In this document: piece by piece, positions 7,016-15,423 of the stretch
Position numbering within the stretch: the first letter of the stretch is position 1
Layout: each line of letters begins with the position of its first letter
Assembly: GCA_034439875.1 (NCBI GenBank)
Contig: JAWXBG010000143.1
Span: forward strand, 1-23,231
Reading direction: 5' to 3'
Source of the DNA: JAWXBG01 sp034439875
GTDB taxonomy: Bacteria > Bacteroidota > Bacteroidia > Flavobacteriales_D > Sanyastnellaceae
DNA length: 23,231 nt
Program-made: the position numbers and the translations under genes
The notes under the pieces: model-generated
Seen by the model: only the letters and a program-made list of their open reading frames with translations
What the model was told of the DNA's origin: nothing
The model's database searches: none

Positions 7016-9841
7016 ATGAAACCACTGCGCATCATTCTTGCCCTTTTTACCATTGTTTTATTCGATTCTCTGCAAGCACAACTCATCGTGAACAATACGA
7101 CGAACGCCGTTGCCGCTGTGGAAAACTACCTTTTGGGTGAAGGTATTGAAGCTTCCAACATCACATACATAGGCAACAACGATCAAATAGCCTCATTTAC
7201 CTGTACTAGCTGTAATTTGGGGATTCCTTCCGGAGTGGTTATGAGTTCGGGAAATGCGAACACCGCGGCAGGGCCAAATAATAATGGATCCATTTCAACT
7301 TCATACTCAAGTACTTCAGATGTGGACCTTGCCCAACTCAGTGGCAATACTCTGAATGACGCGTGTATTCTGCAATTTGACTTTGTACCTACTGGTGATA
7401 GCCTTGCATTCAATTATGTTTTCGGTTCAGATGAGTATCCTGAGTTCACCAATTCAAGCTTTAATGATGCATTCGGGTTCTTCCTCAGTGGCCCTGGTAT
7501 TGATGGGCCATATACCAATGATGCGATAAACATTGCATTGATTCCTGGAACGACCTTGCCCGTTACTATCAATAATCTTAATAACGGTAGCACTGGTACA
7601 AACGGCCCTTGCGAATATTGCACATACTACATACATAATGGAAACGGTGGACAAGCTCCATACAATGGAAGTAATTTTTACATCCAGCCCGATGGTTTTA
7701 CTACCGTTCTTACAGCATTCGCCAATGTGCAGTGTGGTGAGACCTACCATATAAAATTAGCCATTGCTGATGCTGGTGACTCAAGCTACAACTCCTGGGT
7801 ATTTCTTGAAGCAGGAAGCTTTAGCAGCAATGAACTAGGATTAGCATTTGAAACGCCCGAAATAGCACCCTCAGACACTGTGGCCTTTGAAGGTTGTTTG
7901 GGAGCAAATATTATCTTTAGTCGCCCTGCTTCTCAAGATTATGAGCAGACTTTTTTACTCGATATTGGGGGTACTGCGCAGAATGGCATCGACTACGAAT
8001 TGATCAGTGATCAGGTGTTTTTTGGAGATGGTGTTCTAGAAGTGGAGATTCCAATTATATCTATTGCAGATGGTGTTACTGAAGGAATAGAAGATATTAC
8101 CATTATCATTTCCTCTTCGGTTTCATGCGGTACAGATGATACGCTTCAATTCTACATCGGTGAACTTCCTCAAATGACCTCCATCATTCAAAACCAGGTA
8201 ATAGAATGCGGTGAATCTGCCATGTTGAACGTCATCGTAAACGGTGGATATGGAACTTATACTGTAACATGGAACAATGGTCAAGTAGGCAATCCATTAG
8301 AAGTAAGTCCGCAGTTGCAAACCACTTATTTTTATACTGCAACTGACACATGCAGCACAATACCTTCTACCGGTTCTGTGACCGTTAGCTTTGTTGACTA
8401 CCCACCTTTAGAAGTTGATGCTGGTCCCGATTTGGAATTTAGCTGCTTGGATAATTTGATTGTGGATGCCACTCCAGTAGGAGGCTCCGGCGAATACACA
8501 TATGAATGGCAAGTGAACGGAGAAATAGTGTCGTTTGATGAAATTTTGAATTATTCAACTGATGATGCCGGGACAGTTGTTGTGGTAGTTACGGATGAAT
8601 GTTTGGAAACAGCTTCCGATAATCTTGAGTTCTCTTTCCCGCCCGTCCCTGTATTGGTTGATCTGGGTGATGACCTCAATGTTACATGTTTAGATCTTAC
8701 GCAACTCGATGCAACAGTAAATGGAGGAATTGGCAATTACACCTATGAATGGGAGGTTGAAGGAGCAACTGTGGGAAATGGCAATACGTTTGAAATACAG
8801 ACTGGTGATCAAACTACTGTTTCTGTATTTGTAACCGATGCATGCGAAAATGTGGGCACCGATGAAATTGTTTTAAATGTACCGCCGGTTCCAATTGACA
8901 TACTTGTAGACAATACCATCAACACCAATTGTATTTCAGATTTTGCGGTGAATGCTGCTGGTTCAGGTGGTGTAGGTTCTTACACATACGAGTGGGTGCT
9001 AAATGGAAATGTATTGAGTAACACAAATCAGTTGACATATCAAACAAGTACTCCGATCAATATTGCTCTTACTATTATAGACCAATGTGGGAACACAACT
9101 ACAGAAACAGTAGTGGTGAGTTTACCGGCAGTACCTGTATTCCTAAATACCTCTTCTGGCGGAACCATTTGCGAGGGAGAAAGTGTTGAACTCGAAGCAA
9201 CAGCTTCCGGAGGATTAGGTGATCTTGCATTTGAATGGATTAACGAATCCACTTCTCAAATCACTGTAGTAACTCCCAATCAAACCACTACATATACTAT
9301 TGAAGTAATTGATGAGTGTGGTAACTCTAACACCGGACAAGTAACCATCAATGTACTAGTCGCACAAGATGAGTTTTCTGTGGTAGATAATTTTGATTTG
9401 TGTTTCGGTGTTACCTCCGGCGTGATCGTTTCAGGCGGTATTCCCCCTTACGAATTCTCTTATAGTTCAGACAGTCTTACCTATGTAGCCGATTCAAAAT
9501 TTGTTGGAAATGTGATGGGTGATGCTACTGTCTTTGTCAATGACCAATGTTTTGGATTGGGATCCGTAGATATTCACGTTGAACCTTGCAGCATTATTAT
9601 ACCAAACATTTTCACCCCAAATGATGATGACAAGAATGCTACATTCTGGATTGAAGGTTTGTTTGGATTCCCTGGAAGTGGTCTCAAAATATTTAACAGA
9701 TGGGGAAATGAAGTGTACAGCTCAGAAGATTACAGTGGAAACTGGGATGGAGATGACCTTCCTTCAGGCACGTACTACTATTCTTTGAAACGATCCGATG
9801 GAGAAAACTTCAGCGGATATATTCAGATTTTAAAGGATTAA
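7016..9841 (+). CDS. T9SS-secreted choice-of-anchor-L protein with five Ig/PKD-like repeats
   Basis: A 941-residue secreted protein. I use ATG 7016, not the in-frame TTG at 6998, because it begins directly with a signal peptide (MKPLRIILALF to LQAQ). Residues about 20-275 form a choice-of-anchor-L domain (hallmarks FNYVFGSDEYPEF, FGFFLSGPGI, YHIKLAIADAGD, FLEAGSFSSN). Residues about 300-385 are Calx-beta-like (GTAQNGIDYELI, then EGIEDITI). Residues 387-783 hold five repeats of about 80 residues with GGxGxYTYxW and VxDxC signatures and two cysteines each. Residues 860-941 are the CHU_C/gliding-motility C-terminal domain (IPNIFTPN, IFNRWGNEVY, NWDG, GTYYYSL), a type B T9SS sorting signal. A surface or secreted adhesin is likely; the ligand is unknown. 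CxxC pairs occur at 63/66 and 199/202, absent from paralogues 3 and 4. Confidence 0.92.
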   Translation: MKPLRIILALFTIVLFDSLQAQLIVNNTTNAVAAVENYLLGEGIEASNITYIGNNDQIASFTCTSCNLGIPSGVVMSSGNANTAAGPNNNGSISTSYSSTSDVDLAQLSGNTLNDACILQFDFVPTGDSLAFNYVFGSDEYPEFTNSSFNDAFGFFLSGPGIDGPYTNDAINIALIPGTTLPVTINNLNNGSTGTNGPCEYCTYYIHNGNGGQAPYNGSNFYIQPDGFTTVLTAFANVQCGETYHIKLAIADAGDSSYNSWVFLEAGSFSSNELGLAFETPEIAPSDTVAFEGCLGANIIFSRPASQDYEQTFLLDIGGTAQNGIDYELISDQVFFGDGVLEVEIPIISIADGVTEGIEDITIIISSSVSCGTDDTLQFYIGELPQMTSIIQNQVIECGESAMLNVIVNGGYGTYTVTWNNGQVGNPLEVSPQLQTTYFYTATDTCSTIPSTGSVTVSFVDYPPLEVDAGPDLEFSCLDNLIVDATPVGGSGEYTYEWQVNGEIVSFDEILNYSTDDAGTVVVVVTDECLETASDNLEFSFPPVPVLVDLGDDLNVTCLDLTQLDATVNGGIGNYTYEWEVEGATVGNGNTFEIQTGDQTTVSVFVTDACENVGTDEIVLNVPPVPIDILVDNTINTNCISDFAVNAAGSGGVGSYTYEWVLNGNVLSNTNQLTYQTSTPINIALTIIDQCGNTTTETVVVSLPAVPVFLNTSSGGTICEGESVELEATASGGLGDLAFEWINESTSQITVVTPNQTTTYTIEVIDECGNSNTGQVTINVLVAQDEFSVVDNFDLCFGVTSGVIVSGGIPPYEFSYSSDSLTYVADSKFVGNVMGDATVFVNDQCFGLGSVDIHVEPCSIIIPNIFTPNDDDKNATFWIEGLFGFPGSGLKIFNRWGNEVYSSEDYSGNWDGDDLPSGTYYYSLKRSDGENFSGYIQILKD
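8174..9366 (+). repeat. Five tandem Ig/PKD-like repeat modules in protein 1
   Basis: Coding repeats of about 80 codons (about 240 bp). Each starts near a cysteine (such as LEFSC, LNVTC), passes through GGxGxYTYEW, and ends with a second cysteine in TDxC, TDAC or DQCGN and a PPVP-type linker. The copies are clearly diverged at DNA level, so this is an old protein-level array rather than a fresh DNA expansion. Confidence 0.8.
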
Positions 9842-9937
9842 TGCGCTTTTCAAGTGTCCATAAACTGATAATCATTGGTTTACAGCGTCTTGAATTGTCG
9901 TATCTTGGTCCTTCTAACCAAATGTTAACCTAAATTA

Positions 9938-12900
9938 ATGAAACAAACTGTTTGTCTGCTTGGCTTATTTGCCTTGACATTAGTGCCATTTCGGTCAGTT
10001 TCACAGCTATTTGTAGACAATAATGTAAATGCCACTGACGGCGTTGAAAATGTATTGCTTGGCAATGGCGTAGTCGTTAGCGGTATCACTTTCCTCGGAG
10101 CTTTAGAGCAAATTGGTTCTTTCACCTGCTCAGGATGCAATCTTGGAATTGGCGATGGATTGGTTATGGGAAGTGGCAATATCAATGAGGCTCCCGGCCC
10201 CAATTCAAGTGGGTCTGTTTCACTGGGCCCTAGTTCGGGATGGGGGTTTTCGGACCCGGATCTTGCCGAATTGAGTGGCTTTGCTTTGAATGATGCAGCA
10301 GTCTTGGAGTTTGACTTCGTGCCAACAGGCGATAGTCTTGTATTTCAATATGTTTTTGGCTCCGACGAATATCCCGAGTTTTCTAATTCAAGTTTTAATG
10401 ATGCTTTCGGATTCTTCATTAGTGGTCCGGGTATTGCGGGAAACTTCAGCAATGGTGCCATCAATATAGCACTTATTCCGGGTACCAATCTGCCCGTAAC
10501 CATCAACAATGTAAATAATGGAGGCGCAGGAACGGGCCCTTGTGAATATTGCGAATACTATATACACAATGGCAATGGAGGCGGCAACAACAACTCGAAT
10601 ATAGAATGCGACGGTTTTACAACTGTACTTACTGCCTATGCCAACGTGCAGTGTGGAGAAACATACCACATCAAATTGGCTATAGCAGATGCCGGCGACA
10701 CAGGGTATGATTCTTTTGTGTTCCTCGAAGCAGGTAGTTTTTCAAGCAATCAAGTTCAACTCACTTTCACTCCTCCATCTATATCCCCCGATCAAAATAG
10801 TTTATATGAGGGATGCCTGCAATCGACTCTTGAATTTGAACGACCTGCTTCTCAAGCTGGCGAAGCAACCTATGAAGTAATTGTAACAGGAACGGCACAG
10901 AATGGAGTTGACTACACGTTTATACCCGATACACTTTATTTTGCTCAAGGCCAATTGAACGTGGCTATCAATGTTGAAGCGTGGATTGATGATATTCCAG
11001 AAGGCTCCGAAAACATCACAATTACCGTAATGGGGTTATCTGTATGTTCACTGGCAGATGATTCTGCTACTTTCACTTTCAGCATTCAAGATATTCCGGA
11101 CTTAGAAGTGAGTATTCCAGATGTTCTTATCAACTGCGGAGAAGTCGCTGTATTGGAACCACAAATTTCCGGTGGATTTGGTTATTATGAAATTGTATGG
11201 GAAACGGGGGATGACGACTTCGTACTGCAAATGAGCCCTCTTGATCCGGTAAGTTATTCTTTCACGATCACAGATACATGCAATGTAGAGCCTTTCGAAG
11301 GAATAGCAAATATTGTGTTCCCTCCTTACGATCCCATTTCGGTGGATATAGGAAATGATTTAATTCTGTCTTGTCTAAATCCTTTAAATGTATCATCGAT
11401 AGTAAGCGGTGGATATGGTGCTTATGCTTATTCATGGGAAGTGAATGGCGTCTTTGTGTCCGATCAAAATTCTATAAACTATACCACAGATGATGCAGGT
11501 GATGTTACACTTACCATCACAGATGTGTGTAATGAGGAAGGTTTTGATGAACTTGCCTTTTCATTTCCGACAGTGCCTGTTATAGTGGACCTAGGCCCGG
11601 ATTTCGATGTTACTTGCCTAGACGTAACAACTTTGAGTGCGCAGGTGAGCGGCGGTATTGGTGCATATACATACTCTTGGACATCATCCGAAGAAAACTA
11701 TGGTAGCAACACCACGTCTGTTGTTCAAATTGATGAAGAAACGACCATCACACTTACGATAGAAGATCAATGTGAAAATATAGGTACTGATGTCCTAATT
11801 CTCGATGTACCGCCTGTTCCTCTGTCGGTTGATTTGGGAAGTGATTTAGTAGTTACTTGCATAGACGATAACTTGATTACTCCTTTAATTGTAGGAGGAG
11901 TTGGTAATTTCACCTATTCGTGGTCTACACAAAATGGAGTTGAAAGTTTGAATCCAACATATCTCTTGCAAACGGATGAAGACATAACTCTCGCAATAGA
12001 CATTGTAGATCAATGTGGAAATATAGCAAGTGATGCAATTGAAGTTGCTGTGCCTCAAGTCGCAATAACATTGGATTTGGGTAATAATCTTGAAGTGGGC
12101 TGCGTGGATATTACACCCATGAACCCTAATGCTATTGGTGGCGTTGGGAATTTTCAGTATACGTGGACAATCGATGGTGAGGTTGTAAGCTTTAATGAAA
12201 ATTTCAACCTTCAGGTGAGCAATGATTCCTATCTCGGTTTGACTATAGAAGATGAATGCGGGAATTTCATTTACGATGAAATAGAAATTTCAGTTCCTCC
12301 TGTACCTGTGATCGTTGATCTTGGTCCAGATCTCGTGGTTACTTGTCTCGAAGAATCAATTCTAATTCCTTCGATCAACGGTGGTGTTGGGACATATTCT
12401 TACCAATGGGTTTATCAAGATCTTTTGATTGGCAATGAATCTAATCAAGAGTTTCAGACGATGCAAAATGCAACGGTTCAAATCATCGTGGAGGATGAGT
12501 GTGGTAACAGCAACTATGACGAAATTCTCATATCTGTTCCTCCAGTGCCATTATATGTTTCTTTGAACACGGCAGATACAGCCATTTGTATTGGTGAAAG
12601 CATCAATCTGGAAGTGTTTTCTGCCGGAGGAGTTGGCGAGTACACTTATCAATGGACACCTGATTTTGCATCTTTAGAAACCTTGAACAACTCTCCTCAA
12701 GAGAGCACTACATATTCCGTTGTCGTTGAGGATGAATGTGGAAATCAGTCACAGACTTCCGTTTTTGTAGGAGTAGAAAATGTCAGTCCCGGTTTCATGG
12801 TAGAATACATCGGAGATTTTGGAGTTCAACTATACAATCAGAGCGACTATGGTATTAGCTATATTTGGTACTTCAATGATGGCAGCAGCAGTGAAGATGA

Positions 12901-13285
12901 AAATCCATATCATACTTTCCAAAATATGGAACCATGGCAAGTCACTTTGGAAGTAACAGGAGAACTTGGCTGTCAGAAATCCATTACCGAAATTTTCTAT
13001 CCAATAGGAAATATATTTGTGCCTAATTGCTTTACGCCGGATGGTGATGGAGTGAATGAGGTATTCCAAGTATATGGTCACGACATTCTCAACTTCGAAA
13101 TAGTGATCTTCAGTCGTTGGGGAGAAATGGTTTATCGAAGCACAGATATGAATGAAGCATGGACCGGTGGCAAAAATGGCAGCGAACACTTCGTATCTGA
13201 CGGTATATACAGTTTCATGCTAAAAGCAGAAGGAATCAGAGGCAATTTTATTGAAAAATCAGGCCAAGTAACCCTTCTCAGATAG
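9938..13285 (+). CDS. T9SS-secreted choice-of-anchor-L protein with seven Ig/PKD-like repeats and a PKD domain
   Basis: The largest paralogue, 1115 residues. The ATG at 9938 opens a signal peptide (MKQTVCLLGLFALTLV, cleavage near SVSQ). The choice-of-anchor-L domain (to about 280) closely follows that of gene 1, including CxxC pairs at 64/67 and 202/205. A Calx-beta-like domain (about 290-385) comes next, then seven repeats of about 80 residues (about 389-948), six starting with VDLG/VDIG-type strands and all carrying the paired cysteines. A PKD-like domain (about 949-1023: YIWYFNDGSSSEDENPYHTF) and a gliding-motility C-terminal domain (1024-1115: FVPNCFTPDGDGVNEVF, FSRWGEMVY) finish it. That C-terminal pair differs from the C terminus shared by genes 1, 3 and 4. 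Probable surface adhesin. It begins 96 bases after gene 1, with no terminator seen between them. Confidence 0.92.
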   Translation: MKQTVCLLGLFALTLVPFRSVSQLFVDNNVNATDGVENVLLGNGVVVSGITFLGALEQIGSFTCSGCNLGIGDGLVMGSGNINEAPGPNSSGSVSLGPSSGWGFSDPDLAELSGFALNDAAVLEFDFVPTGDSLVFQYVFGSDEYPEFSNSSFNDAFGFFISGPGIAGNFSNGAINIALIPGTNLPVTINNVNNGGAGTGPCEYCEYYIHNGNGGGNNNSNIECDGFTTVLTAYANVQCGETYHIKLAIADAGDTGYDSFVFLEAGSFSSNQVQLTFTPPSISPDQNSLYEGCLQSTLEFERPASQAGEATYEVIVTGTAQNGVDYTFIPDTLYFAQGQLNVAINVEAWIDDIPEGSENITITVMGLSVCSLADDSATFTFSIQDIPDLEVSIPDVLINCGEVAVLEPQISGGFGYYEIVWETGDDDFVLQMSPLDPVSYSFTITDTCNVEPFEGIANIVFPPYDPISVDIGNDLILSCLNPLNVSSIVSGGYGAYAYSWEVNGVFVSDQNSINYTTDDAGDVTLTITDVCNEEGFDELAFSFPTVPVIVDLGPDFDVTCLDVTTLSAQVSGGIGAYTYSWTSSEENYGSNTTSVVQIDEETTITLTIEDQCENIGTDVLILDVPPVPLSVDLGSDLVVTCIDDNLITPLIVGGVGNFTYSWSTQNGVESLNPTYLLQTDEDITLAIDIVDQCGNIASDAIEVAVPQVAITLDLGNNLEVGCVDITPMNPNAIGGVGNFQYTWTIDGEVVSFNENFNLQVSNDSYLGLTIEDECGNFIYDEIEISVPPVPVIVDLGPDLVVTCLEESILIPSINGGVGTYSYQWVYQDLLIGNESNQEFQTMQNATVQIIVEDECGNSNYDEILISVPPVPLYVSLNTADTAICIGESINLEVFSAGGVGEYTYQWTPDFASLETLNNSPQESTTYSVVVEDECGNQSQTSVFVGVENVSPGFMVEYIGDFGVQLYNQSDYGISYIWYFNDGSSSEDENPYHTFQNMEPWQVTLEVTGELGCQKSITEIFYPIGNIFVPNCFTPDGDGVNEVFQVYGHDILNFEIVIFSRWGEMVYRSTDMNEAWTGGKNGSEHFVSDGIYSFMLKAEGIRGNFIEKSGQVTLLR
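11101..12783 (+). repeat. Seven tandem Ig/PKD-like repeat modules in protein 2
   Basis: Seven coding units of about 80 codons. A typical unit runs VDLGxDLxVTC, GGxGxYxYxW, then IxDxCGN and VPPVP. Units 2-6 are the most alike. Compared with gene 1 the array has two more units. Each unit has two cysteines in matching places, suggesting one disulfide per module outside the cell. Confidence 0.82.
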
Positions 13286-13377
13286 CATTTTTTCCGATTT
13301 GGTATTTTTTACTATTAGTGTTGGAAGCAACCATTCACCTTGTTTTTGCATCAGCATATTGAAACTCGTAAATCATT

Positions 13378-15249
13378 ATGAAACATTTTCTTTCCCTTTC
13401 CATTCTTGTGGTTTTATCTATCCTTCAGGTAAATGCACAAATCGTTATCGACAATACGCTTACTGTAGAAGAGTATGTGCAAAATGTCCTTCTAGGTGAG
13501 GGTGTCGTAGCTTCTAATATCACTTTTAACGGTGGACCGGCCAATATTAATGTTACGCAAGTAGCTAGCTTCAATAGTACTAATGCCAATGTAGGGATCG
13601 AAAACGGTATTTTTATGGCTAGTGGAGGTGTTACGCTTGCTCAGGGCCCTAATAATAGCAGCGGACTTACGGTAGATACAGGACTTGGAAATTTCAATGG
13701 CTCGGATCCCGATTTGATAGCGATTAGTTCCGGCTTCGGGATCAATGATTGGTGTATAATAGAATTCGACTTCGTGCCTACAGGCGATTCCATTTCGTTC
13801 AATTATGTGTGGGGTAGTGAGGAATACATGGAATGGGTAAATAGTCCTTTCAATGACATTTTTGGGTTTTTTCTGAGTGGTCCAGGTATAAATGGAACGT
13901 TCAGCAATGATGCCATCAATATAGCACTTGTACCAGGAACAAGTCTTCCTGTAACTATTGACAACGTGAACCTCAACAACAACGGAAGTTATTATGTCGA
14001 CAACGGTGATGGTTTCACTGCTCCAAATAGCACAGACGAATTTTATATTCAGTTTGACGGATTCACTATTTCTCTTGTTGCTCAAGCACAAGTTCAATGT
14101 GGCCAGACTTATCACATCAAACTAGCTCTTGCCGATTCGGGGGACAGTGCTTTGGATTGCGGTGTATTCCTCGAAGAAGGTTCTTTTTCTTCAAATGCAT
14201 TGAATATTGTTGGAACCGTTGACAATCCACCTGGATTTTTGCCAGGAAATACTGTGCTCGAGGGTTGTGTGGATGGGTTTTTCACCATTTTCCAACCAGA
14301 TATTAATTCGGCAGATACTCTTACTTTATTAATATTTGGTAGTGCAAATTCGGGTATCGATTTTCAGCCAATTCCAATCGAGGTGATCATACCTGAAGGG
14401 TCTATCTCTATTGAGATTCCAATCATTCCATTGTATGATGGTCTTGTAGAAGGCACAGAAAGCATCACAATTCAATACACATACCTCAACTCCTGCGGAG
14501 AACAGGATACTGCGGCAGCTACAATGTTTATTGCAGATTATCTCGACATGACCTTAGACCTCGACGATGTATTTATTTGTCCCGGTGAAAACACTCAAGT
14601 AAATGCAACTCCGAATGGCGGAGCACCTACCTACTCTTATGATTGGAGCACAGGTCAGTCTAGTGCCAACGTTTCTTTCAATGCCGAAGATCTCGATGAT
14701 GTCCTAGAAGTGAGTGTTACGGTGGTCGACTATTGTCAAAATGAAGTTTCTGCTAGTTTTCTCATTTCTGAACCCGCACCATTTATAGTTCAAGATACGG
14801 TGGATTTTTGCCTTGGTCTTGAAACAGGTGATTTGGTAACTGGGGGAGCATCGCCATATATATATACTTTTGATACCCTCGCATTCACATATTTGGGAAA
14901 CGATAAGTTCACTGCCTTAATACCCGGCACATTTTATATAGAGGTGCAGGACCAATGCGGTCAGGAAGAAGATATTTTTGTAGAAGTCGTAGAATGCGAC
15001 ACATTTATTCCGAATGTTTTTACTCCTTCAAATTCCAACAATTACAACGATACTTTTGTGATTCAGGGCATCGAAGGTTTTCCAAAAAGTAAGCTCACGG
15101 TATACAATCGTTGGGGAAATATCGTTTATGAAAACGAGAAATATGACAATAAGTGGAGAGCAGAGGATATTCCAGGAGGAACCTACTTCTATATTTTCAA
15201 CCGCTCGGATGGAGAAAACTATTCTGGATATGTCATGATAATTCAATAA
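13378..15249 (+). CDS. T9SS-secreted choice-of-anchor-L protein, short form (paralogue 3)
   Basis: A 623-residue secreted protein. A signal peptide (1-21, ending VNAQ) precedes a choice-of-anchor-L domain (about 22-280) with FNYVWGSEEYMEW, FGFFLSGPGI and YHIKLALADSGD. A Calx-beta-like domain (about 290-395, ending before DLDDVFICPG) and a single SprB/Ig-like module (about 396-490, NGGAPTYSYDWSTGQSS) follow. The C-terminal gliding-motility type B sorting domain starts at 542 (TFIPNVFTPSN, VYNRWGNIVY, GGTYFYIFNRSDG). It lacks both CxxC motifs of genes 1 and 2 and the long repeat array. It closely matches gene 4 along its whole length, most of all in the last 150 residues, so the two arose by recent duplication relative to the others. 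A terminator follows at 15320. Confidence 0.92.
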   Translation: MKHFLSLSILVVLSILQVNAQIVIDNTLTVEEYVQNVLLGEGVVASNITFNGGPANINVTQVASFNSTNANVGIENGIFMASGGVTLAQGPNNSSGLTVDTGLGNFNGSDPDLIAISSGFGINDWCIIEFDFVPTGDSISFNYVWGSEEYMEWVNSPFNDIFGFFLSGPGINGTFSNDAINIALVPGTSLPVTIDNVNLNNNGSYYVDNGDGFTAPNSTDEFYIQFDGFTISLVAQAQVQCGQTYHIKLALADSGDSALDCGVFLEEGSFSSNALNIVGTVDNPPGFLPGNTVLEGCVDGFFTIFQPDINSADTLTLLIFGSANSGIDFQPIPIEVIIPEGSISIEIPIIPLYDGLVEGTESITIQYTYLNSCGEQDTAAATMFIADYLDMTLDLDDVFICPGENTQVNATPNGGAPTYSYDWSTGQSSANVSFNAEDLDDVLEVSVTVVDYCQNEVSASFLISEPAPFIVQDTVDFCLGLETGDLVTGGASPYIYTFDTLAFTYLGNDKFTALIPGTFYIEVQDQCGQEEDIFVEVVECDTFIPNVFTPSNSNNYNDTFVIQGIEGFPKSKLTVYNRWGNIVYENEKYDNKWRAEDIPGGTYFYIFNRSDGENYSGYVMIIQ

Positions 15250-15319
15250 GCTACTTGAGGTAACTTACTAATTACCACACTTTTTATCTAGTTATTACGT
15301 ATTGAAAGCGCACAATTTG

Positions 15320-15351
15320 AACCTCCCAACCCAATTGGGAGGTTTCTTTTT
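15320..15351 (+). terminator. Rho-independent terminator after paralogue 3
   Basis: A 10-bp perfect stem AACCTCCCAA / TTGGGAGGTT (15320-15329 with 15335-15344) closes a 5-base loop and is followed by TCTTTTT. It separates gene 3 from gene 4, so gene 4 needs its own promoter. Confidence 0.85.
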
Positions 15352-15423
15352 GAATTACTTTCGCGCTCGTACAACCTTTAGCAACCCTATTGCATCAAAG
15401 AATATAAATAAGAATTTTTGAAG

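Noticed and set aside
7183..7750. Several minus-strand frames inside gene 1, with similar ones in genes 2 and 3
   Set aside because: They are antisense shadows of the conserved anchor-L coding sequence. Their recurrence in the paralogues follows from shared sense codons.
8174..12783. Tandem repeats that might suggest a CRISPR array or satellite DNA
   Set aside because: The unit is about 240 bp, in frame, diverged at DNA level and clearly coding for protein modules; there are no short identical repeats with spacers.
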